Of a stretch of DNA of 64,000 nt, positions 7,587-17,678 are shown piece after piece; within the stretch, counting starts at the first letter, position 1, and every line of letters begins with the position of its first letter. A model generated the notes under the pieces. The model ran no database searches. It was not told the origin of the DNA and saw nothing but the letters and a program-made list of their open reading frames with translations. The DNA comes from Microbacterium profundi (GTDB taxonomy: Bacteria > Actinomycetota > Actinomycetes > Actinomycetales > Microbacteriaceae): assembly GCF_000763375.1 (NCBI RefSeq), contig NZ_JPSY01000001.1:1426001-1490000 (forward strand), written 5' to 3'. A program made the translations under genes and the position numbers.

Positions 7587-8291
7587 TCACGCCCCCAGCG
7601 ACAGCCCTGCGGCGAGCGCGAATCCGAGAACGGTGGCGAGGCCCGTCGACTCCTTCGCCTTGGACTGCGCGTCGGGCACCATCGAGTCGACGAGCATGAC
7701 GAGCAGGGCTCCGGCAGCGAAGCCGCTGGCTCCGGCGCGGAACTCGGGGCTCACCGCATCCGCGAGTGCGTAGCCGGCGATCGTCGCGATCGCGCAGACG
7801 ACGGCGACGCCTGCCCACAGCGACAGCACACGAGATCGCTTCATGCCGCCGTCGAGCAGGTCGGCGGCCGAGCCGATCGACTCGGGCAGGTTGGAGACGA
7901 CGATCGCGATGACGAGGGCGACGCTGACACCTTCACCGGAGGCCAGTCCGATGCCGAGCACGAGTTGTTCCGGGATGCCGTCGAGCAGGGCGCCGACCGC
8001 GAGTGGGCCGCCGGCCGACCCCTGTGAAGCGGAGGCGCGGCGCTCGACGATGCGGTCGGCGACGTAGTAGCAGAGGGCACCGGCGGCGACGCCGACGACG
8101 AGCGGAATGGGACCGCCGAGGTTCAGCCCCTCCTCCCACAGCTCGAAGGCGATCGATGCCATCAGCGCTCCGGCGCCGAATCCGAGCACGATACCGAGCC
8201 ATTTCGGCGGCCACTTGCGCAGCAGCGCGAGCACTGCGCCGATGAACAGCGGCGCGGCCGCCACCGCACCCCACAGCACCGCCTGGATCAT
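7587..8291 (-). CDS. ZIP family metal transporter
   Basis: A 234-aa integral membrane protein with about eight hydrophobic helices. Helix-embedded motifs GALLDGIPEQLVLGIG and VVSNLPESIGSA are the paired 'D/HxxPE' elements of ZIP divalent-cation (zinc/iron) importers. The frame continues to a GTG at 8297, but GGAGG is ideally spaced for the ATG at 8291 and would overlap the GTG start, so 8291 is chosen. It is convergent with the HTH gene and transcribed away from the vapBC pair. Metal specificity cannot be read from the sequence. Confidence 0.88.
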   Translation of the reverse strand: MIQAVLWGAVAAAPLFIGAVLALLRKWPPKWLGIVLGFGAGALMASIAFELWEEGLNLGGPIPLVVGVAAGALCYYVADRIVERRASASQGSAGGPLAVGALLDGIPEQLVLGIGLASGEGVSVALVIAIVVSNLPESIGSAADLLDGGMKRSRVLSLWAGVAVVCAIATIAGYALADAVSPEFRAGASGFAAGALLVMLVDSMVPDAQSKAKESTGLATVLGFALAAGLSLGA

Positions 8292-8353
8292 GCGCACCTC
8301 CTCGAATCACCCTGGCACTGTCGCCCGCACCATTCCAATGGTATTCTGATGGC

Positions 8354-8584
8354 ATGAAGGCAACCATGGATAAGGCAGGACGGATCGTGATCCCCGCAGC
8401 TCTGCGCGAGCGTCTTGGGATGATTCCCGGGCCAGTCGATCTGATCATGGACGGCACTGGTATCCGCATCGAGGTCGAGACGCACGACAACGTCGTCGAG
8501 AAGGACGGCCTGCTCGTCATCACCGGTGGCCCCACCCTGACCGATGATGACATTCGGGAACTGCGCCTTGGCAACCAGCGCTGA
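8354..8584 (+). CDS. AbrB/MazE-like antitoxin (VapB type)
   Basis: A 76-aa protein with an N-terminal SpoVT/AbrB swapped-hairpin domain (MDKAGRIVIPAALRERLGM) and an acidic C-terminal segment (TLTDDDIRELR) of the kind that wraps the toxin. The gene overlaps the PIN-domain gene, the standard antitoxin-toxin arrangement. TATTCT (8342-8347) lies 6 nt before the ATG, consistent with leaderless transcription, and such modules normally autorepress through the AbrB domain. AbrB-fold antitoxins paired with PIN toxins are well known. Confidence 0.85.
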   Translation: MKATMDKAGRIVIPAALRERLGMIPGPVDLIMDGTGIRIEVETHDNVVEKDGLLVITGGPTLTDDDIRELRLGNQR

Positions 8585-8984
8585 GATTCTGTTCGACACG
8601 AGTGCAGCGATCGCGCTGATGCTGAGGGATGATCCCCGCCACGACACCTTGCGTGAAATGACGCGCCATCTGACCCGCGGATTGGCCGGACATGCGTCGG
8701 CCGAGACGTATTCAGTGCTCACCAGGCTGCCAGGAGCATCCCGTGTGACAGCACCGAGGGCCGCGGAGATGATCCAGCGAGCCTTCCCGAATTCTGTCGC
8801 ACTCGATTCCCACGTATCGGTCCGGGCCGTTTCGATTCTCGCCGAATCCGGTATCGCCGGCGGAGCCGTCTACGACGGGCTCGTCGCATTGGCCGCACGG
8901 GAGTCCGGAATCCGTCTGCTGTCCTGCGACCGACGCGCCGTTCCGACGTATCAGGCACTCGGAGTCGATGTGAAGCTCGTCTGA
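8568..8984 (+). CDS. PIN domain ribonuclease toxin (VapC type)
   Basis: A PIN-domain protein of about 138 aa. The four acidic positions are visible: ILFDTSAA (D), HASAETYSVL (E), AVYDGLVAL (D) and LLSCDRRA (D). VapC toxins cleave tRNA or rRNA. The start is uncertain: TTG at 8568 gives MATSAEILFDTSAA, typical VapC spacing with 17 nt overlap of the antitoxin, while ATG at 8544 would add eight residues. The active site looks intact, so the module is probably functional. Confidence 0.82.
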   Translation: MATSAEILFDTSAAIALMLRDDPRHDTLREMTRHLTRGLAGHASAETYSVLTRLPGASRVTAPRAAEMIQRAFPNSVALDSHVSVRAVSILAESGIAGGAVYDGLVALAARESGIRLLSCDRRAVPTYQALGVDVKLV

Positions 8985-10493
<1,509 letters not shown>

Positions 10494-10504
10494 CACGTTT
10501 CTCA

Positions 10505-10538
10505 GGAGGGGGCGGATGCTGCGGCATCCGCCCCCTCC
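10505..10538 (+). terminator. argG terminator
   Basis: Perfect 15-bp stem GGAGGGGGCGGATGC / GCATCCGCCCCCTCC with the 4-nt loop TGCG, 11 nt after the argG stop. There is no T tract, as is common in actinobacteria. Confidence 0.85.
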
Positions 10539-10586
10539 GTCGTCTCACGCGCCCGGCAGCGACGAACACGCACTCCAGAGACACCG

Positions 10587-10618
10587 ATCTTGCACATAAG
10601 TGTGCAAGATTGTAAACT
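10587..10618 (+). promoter_or_regulatory. tetR promoter with embedded perfect palindromic operator
   Basis: ATCTTGCACA (10587-10596) and TGTGCAAGAT (10601-10610) form a perfect inverted repeat around TAAG. TTGCAC (10590-10595) inside the left arm and TAAACT (10613-10618) are 17 bp apart, and the ATG follows the -10 box by 7 nt. Binding of the TetR protein here would occlude the promoter, so autoregulation is likely. Confidence 0.85.
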
Positions 10619-10625
10619 GGGTCGT

Positions 10626-11246
10626 ATGACAGAACCTCGCGCACCCCGCCGCGACGCACAGGCCAACCGAGAGAGCATCCTGGTCGCCGCCCGCACCGCC
10701 CTCGCGCAGGACCCGAACGCATCAGTCGACCTGATCGCCCGTACTGCGGGACTCTCGCGTCGCGCGCTGTACGGACACTTCGACGACCGCTCAGCCCTGA
10801 TCGCCGAGCTGATCCGCATCGGCGCGCAGCGCTTCAACGCGATCGCCGCGCAGTCGCTCGACGACGACACCCGCATCGCACTCGCCCAGCTCGCCTCCCG
10901 ACTCTGGCACGAGGCCGCACACATCCAGACCGTCACCGCCATCGCACTCGACGATGCGCACGTTGCTGAGACGGGCACCGCGCTGGGGCCGCTGCGCCGA
11001 ACCGTGTCGGAGCTCGTGGAGCGTGGGCGCCGCACCGGCACGATGCGCACCGATGTGCCCGGCGACGTACTCGCCCGACTCATCGAGGAGACCGCCCGTG
11101 CCGTCGTGCGCGTGGACCTGATCGGCCCGGATGCTGCGGCCACCGCCGTGCGCGCCGTACTGAGCATCGCCGGGCTCTCCTGGCGCGAAGCCGACGCACT
11201 GCTCGCCGCCCATCCAGAGATCGTCGCGGCAGAGGTCGACGCATGA
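10626..11246 (+). CDS. TetR family transcriptional regulator
   Basis: A 206-aa protein with a classic N-terminal TetR HTH (ESILVAARTALAQ, SVDLIARTAGLSRRALYGHF) and an all-helical C-terminal ligand domain. The frame is open from 10590, but that start lies inside the operator; the ATG at 10626 with its leaderless promoter is chosen. An ATGA overlap links it to the ABC-like gene, and YhgE follows with another overlap. The regulator therefore probably controls its own three-gene operon in response to a membrane-active or hydrophobic compound (inference). Confidence 0.92.
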   Translation: MTEPRAPRRDAQANRESILVAARTALAQDPNASVDLIARTAGLSRRALYGHFDDRSALIAELIRIGAQRFNAIAAQSLDDDTRIALAQLASRLWHEAAHIQTVTAIALDDAHVAETGTALGPLRRTVSELVERGRRTGTMRTDVPGDVLARLIEETARAVVRVDLIGPDAAATAVRAVLSIAGLSWREADALLAAHPEIVAAEVDA

Positions 11247-11932
11247 GGATCACGCTTCACGAAGTGAGCAAGGGTCAGGCGCTGCCGACCACGAGTCTCG
11301 AGTTCCACACCGGCGCCGTGCGCTTCGCTCTCGCCGAGACGCAGCAGCGCCCCACCGTGCTCGGTCTGGTCGCCAGCGGCAGGATGACCCCAGCCACTGG
11401 TCGGGTGACAGTCGACGGCGACATCGACAACCGCCGCCTGCGCCGGGCGGTCGCCCTGGTGGATGCTCCGGACGTGAGCGACCCTCACGCAGACATCACC
11501 GTGGCCGGCGTCGTCGGCGAGGAGCTGATGTTCGCGGGCACAGGGGCGACGCCGATCCATGCCCGCCGCTGGCTCAGGCAGCTCGGCTACGCCGAACTCG
11601 CATCGGTGCCGATCGGAAACGTCGATCCGGCCGCGCGCGTGCGCATCATGTGCGAGCTCGCCGTGCTGCGCAAGGGCACCGAGGGGATCGTGCTCGTCTC
11701 GCCTGACCGCCACGGCGGCAGCCCTGACGGGTGGTGGCGCATCGCATCGGAGTTCGCCGACCGCGGCTACGCCATGCTCGTCATCATCGGCGGCTCAGCG
11801 GCCGTGGCACTCGAGCGGATGCACGAGCTGGAGGCGATCAACGCCTCGGGGCCGATTCCGCCCCTCATGCTGGAGCGACCCGAGACCGCCATGATCCCTG
11901 ACAGCACCAACGAGGAAGGAGACGCGCGATGA
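11243..11932 (+). CDS. Degenerate ABC-ATPase-like protein lacking Walker motifs
   Basis: A 229-aa protein that keeps the order of an ABC nucleotide-binding domain but has lost the catalytic motifs. At the usual Walker A site it reads ETQQRPTVLGLVASGR with no GxxGxGK[ST]. The segment GRMTPATGRVTVDGD matches the 'G...P..G.V..dG' strand of ABC ATPases. The signature region reads VPIGNVDPAARVRIMCELAV instead of LSGGQ. The Walker B region is EGIVLVSPDRHGG. It overlaps both neighbours by 4 nt and is intact, so this is not a recent frameshift. It probably serves as a non-hydrolysing partner of the YhgE-type protein. Confidence 0.6.
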   Translation: MRITLHEVSKGQALPTTSLEFHTGAVRFALAETQQRPTVLGLVASGRMTPATGRVTVDGDIDNRRLRRAVALVDAPDVSDPHADITVAGVVGEELMFAGTGATPIHARRWLRQLGYAELASVPIGNVDPAARVRIMCELAVLRKGTEGIVLVSPDRHGGSPDGWWRIASEFADRGYAMLVIIGGSAAVALERMHELEAINASGPIPPLMLERPETAMIPDSTNEEGDAR

Positions 11933-13797
11933 AGGTCATCCCCATGATCGCCGCCGAGCTGCGGCGCCTCACCGCGAGCCGCATGGGCATCATCGCGCTG
12001 ATCGCGCTCATGTGCGTGCCGATCCTCTACGGCGGCCTCTACCTCTGGGCCAATCAGGACCCGTACGCCAAGTTCTCCGAGGTGCCGGTCGCGCTGGTCG
12101 TGCAGGACGAGGGCGCCACCAGCACCGATGCCGACGGCACGGACGAAACCGTGAACTACGGCCAGAAAGTCGCCGAGAACCTCATCGAGGGCAATGCCTT
12201 CGATTGGCAGGAGATGAAGGCGGATGCCGCGGCTGACGCGCTGCACGACGGCACCGTCGACTTCACCGTGACGATCCCCTCCGACTTCTCCGCGGCGCTG
12301 ACTTCAGCCTCGGGCACGGACCCCCACCAGGCCACGATCGAGCTCGAGACCAACGACGCCAACAACTACCTGGCCTCGTCCATGGGCACGCAGGCCGTGG
12401 AGAAGATCCGCAGCTCCGTCGCGAAGATGGTCGGAAGCGAGGCCGCAGAGCGTCTTCTCACCGGGCTCAGCGACGTGCGCGATTCGCTGTCCGACGCAGC
12501 CGACGGCGCCTCTCAACTCGCGGACGGTGCGGCGACGGCATCCGCCGGCAGCGCCACGCTCGCCGAAGGGACCGCACAGCTCGCAGACGGCACCGCACAG
12601 CTCGCGAGCGGAACGGCCCGACTCGCGAGCGGCGCCTCTCAGCTCGCAGACGGCGCGCAGCAGGTGAGCGACGGCAACCAGCAGATCGCCGATGTCGCCG
12701 ATCAGGCAGGCGGCATCGTGCAGGATGCCGCAGACACCCTGCCGCAGATTCGTACCGATATCTCGGACACGCTCGCATCCCAGGGGTTGACGCAGGCGGA
12801 GATCGACACGGTCCTCGCCAAGCTCGATCCGCTCGGAGAGCGGCTGCAGCAGGGCAACGCGACGGTCCAGGATGCCGTGGGCAGGATCGACCAGCTCGCC
12901 GCGGGCGCGGCGACGCTCGCTTCGAGCGCACGCACACTGTCCGACGGCGCCGACACCGTGGCGACCGGCGCCGGCACGGCGGCTACCGGTGCTGCCGCGG
13001 CGAACGACGGCGCCGTCCGATTGCGCGACGGTCTCGCCACACTCGCCGATGGCACCGTCGAACTGCGCGACGGCCTGGCCAACGGGGTCGAGCAGATCCC
13101 GGCATCCACACCGGAGTTGCGCAAGGCCCAGGCGGACACGATCTCCGATCCGCTCCGCATCTCGAGCGACAAGGTCGCCTCTGCCGAGGACTACGGCGCG
13201 GGGCTCGCGCCGTTCTTCGCGGCGCTGGCGGCCTGGATCGGCATCTACGCGCTGTTCCTGATCGTGAAGCCGGTGTCTCGCCGTGCGGTGACCGCGCTGC
13301 ACTCCCCCATCCGCATCACACTCGCCGGCTGGCTCACGCCCGCGGCCCTCGGGGCGCTGCAGATGGTGGGCCTGATGGGCATTCTGGCCATCACACTCGG
13401 CTTCCGCTTCGACAACGCGATCGGCACGCTCGGGGTCATGGTGCTCGCGTCAGCGACGTTCGCGGCGATCATCCTGGCGCTCAACGTCTGGCTGGGGTCG
13501 GTGGGTCAGTTCCTGGGGCTCGTGCTCATGGTGCTGCAACTGGTCACGGCGGGTGGCACGTTCCCGTGGCAGACGCTCCCCGCGCCTCTCGCGGCGCTGC
13601 ACCATGTGCTGCCGCTCGGCTACGTCGTGGATGCGATGCGCCAGCTCATGTACGGCGGGAACTTCCAGCGTGCGTGGTGGGATCTGGCCGTGCTTGCGAT
13701 GTGGCTGGTCGGCGCGCTGCTGCTCGCGATGATCGGCGTGACGCGCATGACGCATCGCCGCACGCTGCGCGATCTGCAGCCGAGCCTGATCGGGTGA
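11929..13797 (+). CDS. YhgE/Pip family membrane protein (ABC-2-like)
   Basis: A 622-aa protein with the YhgE/Pip layout: one N-terminal helix (about residues 19-39), a long extracytoplasmic region with many Ala/Gly/Asp/Leu repeats (ASQLADGAA, AQLADGTAQLASG, ARLASGASQLADG), then about five C-terminal helices from residue 430. The repeats are the usual helical 'LxxGxxxLxxG' of phage-infection/ESX-accessory-like proteins. These proteins share the ABC-2 permease fold and often lie next to TetR regulators and an ABC ATPase, as here. The exported substrate is unknown. A 30-bp palindromic terminator follows. Confidence 0.88.
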   Translation: MKVIPMIAAELRRLTASRMGIIALIALMCVPILYGGLYLWANQDPYAKFSEVPVALVVQDEGATSTDADGTDETVNYGQKVAENLIEGNAFDWQEMKADAAADALHDGTVDFTVTIPSDFSAALTSASGTDPHQATIELETNDANNYLASSMGTQAVEKIRSSVAKMVGSEAAERLLTGLSDVRDSLSDAADGASQLADGAATASAGSATLAEGTAQLADGTAQLASGTARLASGASQLADGAQQVSDGNQQIADVADQAGGIVQDAADTLPQIRTDISDTLASQGLTQAEIDTVLAKLDPLGERLQQGNATVQDAVGRIDQLAAGAATLASSARTLSDGADTVATGAGTAATGAAAANDGAVRLRDGLATLADGTVELRDGLANGVEQIPASTPELRKAQADTISDPLRISSDKVASAEDYGAGLAPFFAALAAWIGIYALFLIVKPVSRRAVTALHSPIRITLAGWLTPAALGALQMVGLMGILAITLGFRFDNAIGTLGVMVLASATFAAIILALNVWLGSVGQFLGLVLMVLQLVTAGGTFPWQTLPAPLAALHHVLPLGYVVDAMRQLMYGGNFQRAWWDLAVLAMWLVGALLLAMIGVTRMTHRRTLRDLQPSLIG

Positions 13798-13830
13798 GCG
13801 CAGTCGGGTGAGCTCGCGGAATGGCGATCG

Positions 13831-13860
13831 AGAGTGCGGATGCCGCGGCATCCGCACTCT
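13831..13860 (+). terminator. Terminator after the YhgE gene
   Basis: Perfect 30-bp palindrome with arms AGAGTGCGGATGCCG / CGGCATCCGCACTCT, followed by TCCTCC, 33 nt after the stop codon. The rest of 13798-14005 holds no gene; TAGGCT near 13924 could be the -10 of the next gene. Confidence 0.85.
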
Positions 13861-14005
13861 TCCTCCACCGGCGCTGCCCACTGCGGCATCTGCCGCGCAG
13901 CGTGCTGAAACGCATCGATCGGGCTAGGCTTCCAGAGCGCGTCCCGAAACGCGCTCCTGGGAACGGTGAGACCGGATCCCGCCGACGACCCTGAAAGAAC
14001 GCTCA

Positions 14006-16666
14006 ATGACGATCGAACCTGTCGAACCGCCTGCACCCCGCCGTCTGGGAGTCAGGATCGGGCGCATCGCCTTCGGTGTCGTCGCCGGGCTGCTCGTGAT
14101 CGCGGTCGCTGCGGCCTTCTTCGTGGTCTGGACGATCCAGCGGTCCTTCCCTCAGACGGCCGGCGAGATCGAACTCGATGGGCTGACCGCAGAGGTCACC
14201 GTGCAGCGCGACGACCTCGGCGTACCGACGATCACGGCCGACTCCTCGCACGACCTGTTCTATGCCCAGGGCTTCGTGCACGCGCAGGACCGCTTCTTCG
14301 AGATGGACTTCCGTCGGCACGTGACATCCGGCCGCGTCGCCGAGATGTTCGGCGAATCACAGGCCCCGACCGACATGTTCCTGCGCACCCTCGGCTGGCG
14401 CGATGTCGCCGAGCAGGAGGTCGAGGCGATGGACGAGACCACGCTCGCCTACTACCAGGCATACGCAGACGGCGTGAACGCCTACCTCGAAACGCGTGAT
14501 GGTGCCGACCTCTCGCTGGAATATGCCGTTCTCGGCATACAGAACCCCGACTACGAGGTCGAGCCGTGGGAGCCCGCCGATTCAGTGGCGTGGCTCAAGG
14601 CGATGGCCTGGGACCTCCGCACCAACATCGAGGACGAGACCGAGCGCGCGCTGCTGATCGCCGAGGTCGGAGACCCCACGGCCCCGGCCGAGAGCGTGGA
14701 ACTGCTCGAACAGCTCTACCCCGCATATCCGTTCGACGAGAACCCGGTGATCGTGCCCAAGCTCTCAACGGTGCCCGCGCTGGAAGCGGCAACGGATGCC
14801 GCGCCCGCCGCCTTCTCGACCGAAACAGGCACGACCGAGGATTCGCAGGTGCAGACCGCGGTGTCCACGATCGAATGGCAGGAGGCCGACAGCGTCGTCG
14901 CGGCGGCGAGCATGCTGATCGGAGATGTCGGCGAGGGCATCGGCTCGAACTCATGGGTCGTCTCCGGCGAGCTCACCGAGAGTGGGCTGCCTCTGCTGGC
15001 GAATGATCCGCACCTGGGGTCATCGCTGCCGTCTGTCTGGTACCAGGTGCAGCTGCGGTGCTCAGCGGTCACCGACGAATGCCCGTTCGACGTCGGAGGC
15101 TTCTCGTTCTCCGGCCTGCCTGGCATCGTGATCGGCCACAACGCACAGGTGGCCTGGGGCTTCACGAACCTCACGACCGACGTCGCCGACCTCTACATCG
15201 AGAAGGTCGACGGCGATGAGTACTGGCGCGACGGGGCACTGGTGCCCCTCGACGTGCGCGAGGAGACGGTCAAGGTGGCCGGCGGAGACGACATCGATCT
15301 GACGATCCGCTCGACAGTGCACGGTCCGATCATCTCCGGCCTCACCGACGACTTCACCGCCGTCGCCGACGGTCAGGTCGCGGCAGACGGCGACGCGCTC
15401 ACCCAGGGAGAGACGGATGCGTCAGCGGCACTCTCGGGTGAGTACGCCGTGAGCCTGCGCTGGACGGCGCTGGATGCCGGCAGCACCGCGACCGCGATCT
15501 TCGCTCTCGCCACGGCTCAGGACTTCGACGACTTCCGGTATGCAGCATCGCTGTTCGATGTGCCGGCGCAGAACCTGATCTACGCCGACGTCGAGGGCAA
15601 CATCGGATACCAGGCGCCCGGCCGCCTGCCGATCCGGGGCGCAGGCGACGGATGGCTCCCGCAGCCCGGGTGGGACAGCAGCTATGACTGGACCGGGTTC
15701 ATCGATTTCGAGGAGCTGCCCGTCTCCTACAATCCGAGCTCGGGTTACATCGTCACGGCGAACAACGCGATCGTCACGGACGACTACGACCGCTTCCTCT
15801 CCCGCGACTGGGACTACGGCTACCGTGCGGCTCGGATCACCCACATGATCGAACGCCGCGCTGCGGCAGCACCGCTCACCGCGCAGGACATGCGCGACAT
15901 CCAGAACGACAACGAGATGTGGATAGGCAAGAAGCTCGCGGCGATCATGGCCGACATCGAGGTGGAGGGCACCGGCCCGAAAGAAGCCGTCGCACTTCTG
16001 CGCACCTGGGACGCGCAGAACAACGCGGATTCAGCGGCGGCCGCCTACGCGAACGTGCTGTGGTCGAACCTGGTGCTGAACCTGTTCGAGCAGCGTGAGA
16101 AGCCGCTGCCGCACGACGGTCAGGCCCGCCTGTTCACGGTGGTCTCCGCACTGCTCGACGACCCGACCGACCCGCTCTGGAAGAACGAGAAGCTCGACGT
16201 CTCCGGCATGGAGGAGATGCTCGCCTTCTCCGCCGAACAGGCCTACACCGAGCTCGCCGGGCTGCAGGGCTCGGCCGTCTCGCGCTGGAACTGGGGCAGC
16301 CTGCACGCCATCACCCTGAAGAACGCGACCCTCGGCTCATCCGGAATCGCCCCGATCGAAGCACTGTTCAACCGCGGGCCCTATCCCGTCGGCGGCGGAC
16401 CCTCTGTCGTCAATGCCACGGGCTGGGAGCTCGGTGAGGGATATGCGACGACCACTGTGCCATCCATGCGGATGGTGATCGACCTGTCCGACTTCGACGC
16501 TTCGACGTGGAATCAGCTGACCGGTGCTTCCGGACATGCGTTCCACCCGCACTACGTCGATCAGACCGAGAACTGGTCACGCGGCATCCAGACGCCGTGG
16601 GCGTTCACTGCGGATGCCGTGGATGAGGCGACCGTCGACACACTGGTGCTCCGGCCGAAGGGCTGA
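14006..16666 (+). CDS. Penicillin acylase family protein (Ntn hydrolase)
   Basis: An 886-aa precursor of the penicillin amidase/acyl-homoserine lactone acylase family. It has an N-terminal signal-anchor (about residues 19-43), an alpha-chain region with YAQGFVHAQDRFFEMDFRRH, and the autoprocessing site GIGSNSWVVSG near residues 311-321. Ser of SNSW should become the N-terminal nucleophile of the beta chain. Downstream NDPHLG and the C-terminal SGHAFHPHY are typical. Family members hydrolyse amide-linked acyl groups (beta-lactam side chains, AHLs, peptides); the natural substrate here cannot be told. Single-gene unit, acting outside the membrane. Confidence 0.92.
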   Translation: MTIEPVEPPAPRRLGVRIGRIAFGVVAGLLVIAVAAAFFVVWTIQRSFPQTAGEIELDGLTAEVTVQRDDLGVPTITADSSHDLFYAQGFVHAQDRFFEMDFRRHVTSGRVAEMFGESQAPTDMFLRTLGWRDVAEQEVEAMDETTLAYYQAYADGVNAYLETRDGADLSLEYAVLGIQNPDYEVEPWEPADSVAWLKAMAWDLRTNIEDETERALLIAEVGDPTAPAESVELLEQLYPAYPFDENPVIVPKLSTVPALEAATDAAPAAFSTETGTTEDSQVQTAVSTIEWQEADSVVAAASMLIGDVGEGIGSNSWVVSGELTESGLPLLANDPHLGSSLPSVWYQVQLRCSAVTDECPFDVGGFSFSGLPGIVIGHNAQVAWGFTNLTTDVADLYIEKVDGDEYWRDGALVPLDVREETVKVAGGDDIDLTIRSTVHGPIISGLTDDFTAVADGQVAADGDALTQGETDASAALSGEYAVSLRWTALDAGSTATAIFALATAQDFDDFRYAASLFDVPAQNLIYADVEGNIGYQAPGRLPIRGAGDGWLPQPGWDSSYDWTGFIDFEELPVSYNPSSGYIVTANNAIVTDDYDRFLSRDWDYGYRAARITHMIERRAAAAPLTAQDMRDIQNDNEMWIGKKLAAIMADIEVEGTGPKEAVALLRTWDAQNNADSAAAAYANVLWSNLVLNLFEQREKPLPHDGQARLFTVVSALLDDPTDPLWKNEKLDVSGMEEMLAFSAEQAYTELAGLQGSAVSRWNWGSLHAITLKNATLGSSGIAPIEALFNRGPYPVGGGPSVVNATGWELGEGYATTTVPSMRMVIDLSDFDASTWNQLTGASGHAFHPHYVDQTENWSRGIQTPWAFTADAVDEATVDTLVLRPKG

Positions 16667-16678
16667 GCACCAGCGCGC

Positions 16679-17440
16679 TCAGACCTCTTCAGTGATCTCG
16701 ATCGGTCCGATCGCGGGCGGCTCCACGTCGGCGGGAGTCTCGACCGTCTCGACATCGTCGTCCTTGCCGGTCAGCCGGTCGACGGCTTCGGCGAACTGCT
16801 GCTCGAGCGCGAGGAAAGCCGCAGCCACGTCGCCCGCGGCGAGCGCGTCGAGCAGCTGCCGATATGTGTCGGAGACAGAACGGCGCACGGTATAGCCACC
16901 CGGGTCGCTGAAGCTGGCGATACGGGTCTCGATCGCGAGCGTCGCCATGTACTGCGTCAGCCTGCGGCTGCCGGCCGAGTCGACGAGCTCCCGGTGGAAC
17001 TCGATGTCCGCATCGCCGATGGCGCGAGCATCCGTCCCCTCGCTCACCGCGACCAGGGCATCGTACGCGCGCTCAAGCCTGTCCAGCACCGACGCGGCGC
17101 CGGACCTGATGATCAGGCGCACCGCCTGGCCCTCGATCGCGAGCCGTGCGTCGTACACGTCGGCGACGTGCTCAGGTCCGATCATGCTCACGCGCATGCC
17201 GCGGCCCGGGGACGCGGTGAGCAGCCCCTCCTGCACGAGTCGCTGCGTGGACTCCCGCAGCGGACTGCGGCTCACCCCCAACTGCGACGACATCTCGACC
17301 TCACCGATGGGGCTGCCCACCGGCAGCGCTCCGGTGAAGATGGCACTGCGCAATTCGGCGGTGATGAGGTCGACGGTCGACGGTCGAGCGACGCGCACCA
17401 TCGAGATCGGCGAAACCGCGCGAGGGGTGTGTGAAGCCAT
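16679..17440 (-). CDS. GntR family transcriptional regulator, FCD subfamily
   Basis: A 253-aa regulator with an N-terminal GntR winged helix (GSPIGEVEMSSQLGVSRSPL, RESTQRLVQEGLL) and a C-terminal FCD ligand domain (DVYDARLAIEGQAVRLI, DIEFHRELVDSAGS). The D-x4-R and H metal/ligand residues of FCD proteins are present. ATG at 17440 is chosen over 17446 because GGAAGGG is 6 nt before it. It is divergent from the ABC importer, with a TTGTCGACAA palindrome in the shared region, so it very likely regulates uptake in response to the substrate or a breakdown product. Confidence 0.92.
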   Translation of the reverse strand: MASHTPRAVSPISMVRVARPSTVDLITAELRSAIFTGALPVGSPIGEVEMSSQLGVSRSPLRESTQRLVQEGLLTASPGRGMRVSMIGPEHVADVYDARLAIEGQAVRLIIRSGAASVLDRLERAYDALVAVSEGTDARAIGDADIEFHRELVDSAGSRRLTQYMATLAIETRIASFSDPGGYTVRRSVSDTYRQLLDALAAGDVAAAFLALEQQFAEAVDRLTGKDDDVETVETPADVEPPAIGPIEITEEV

Positions 17441-17553
17441 GTGCATCCCTTCCAGCCGTCGCGCGAAACCGCGAACATCTCATTGTCGATCCTCCGCGTC
17501 ATTCTGCGAAGTCGAGTCAGGATTCCTCAGTCTGCCTCATGATCACGTTTTTG

Positions 17554-17568
17554 TATACTTGTCGACAA
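17554..17568 (+). promoter_or_regulatory. Putative promoter and GntR operator of the importer operon
   Basis: TATACT (17554-17559) is directly followed by and shares a base with the palindrome TTGTCGACAA (17559-17568), placing an operator at the expected transcription start. The neighbouring TTGTATAC repeats the TTGTnnAC half-site. This lies in the 238-bp gap 17441-17678 between gntR and the importer, which otherwise holds no gene. Confidence 0.6.
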
Positions 17569-17678
17569 TCAGCGCGCCTGACTGTACATCCATCGACAGA
17601 TTCCATAGTCTGGGGCACGGTCAACGGCGCCCGTGCAGAGCGCCCGGATACGGAACTCATACGGAACGCGAGGACATC

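Noticed and set aside
11243..11932. ABC-ATPase-like gene as a frameshifted pseudogene
   Set aside because: The frame is open with 4-nt overlaps on both sides and family-like strand order throughout, so degeneration of the motifs is not from a simple frameshift.
12480..13110. Possible DNA tandem repeat in the YhgE gene
   Set aside because: The repeats (LADGxxxLASG) are the normal helical protein repeats of YhgE/Pip proteins, and the DNA copies are diverged.
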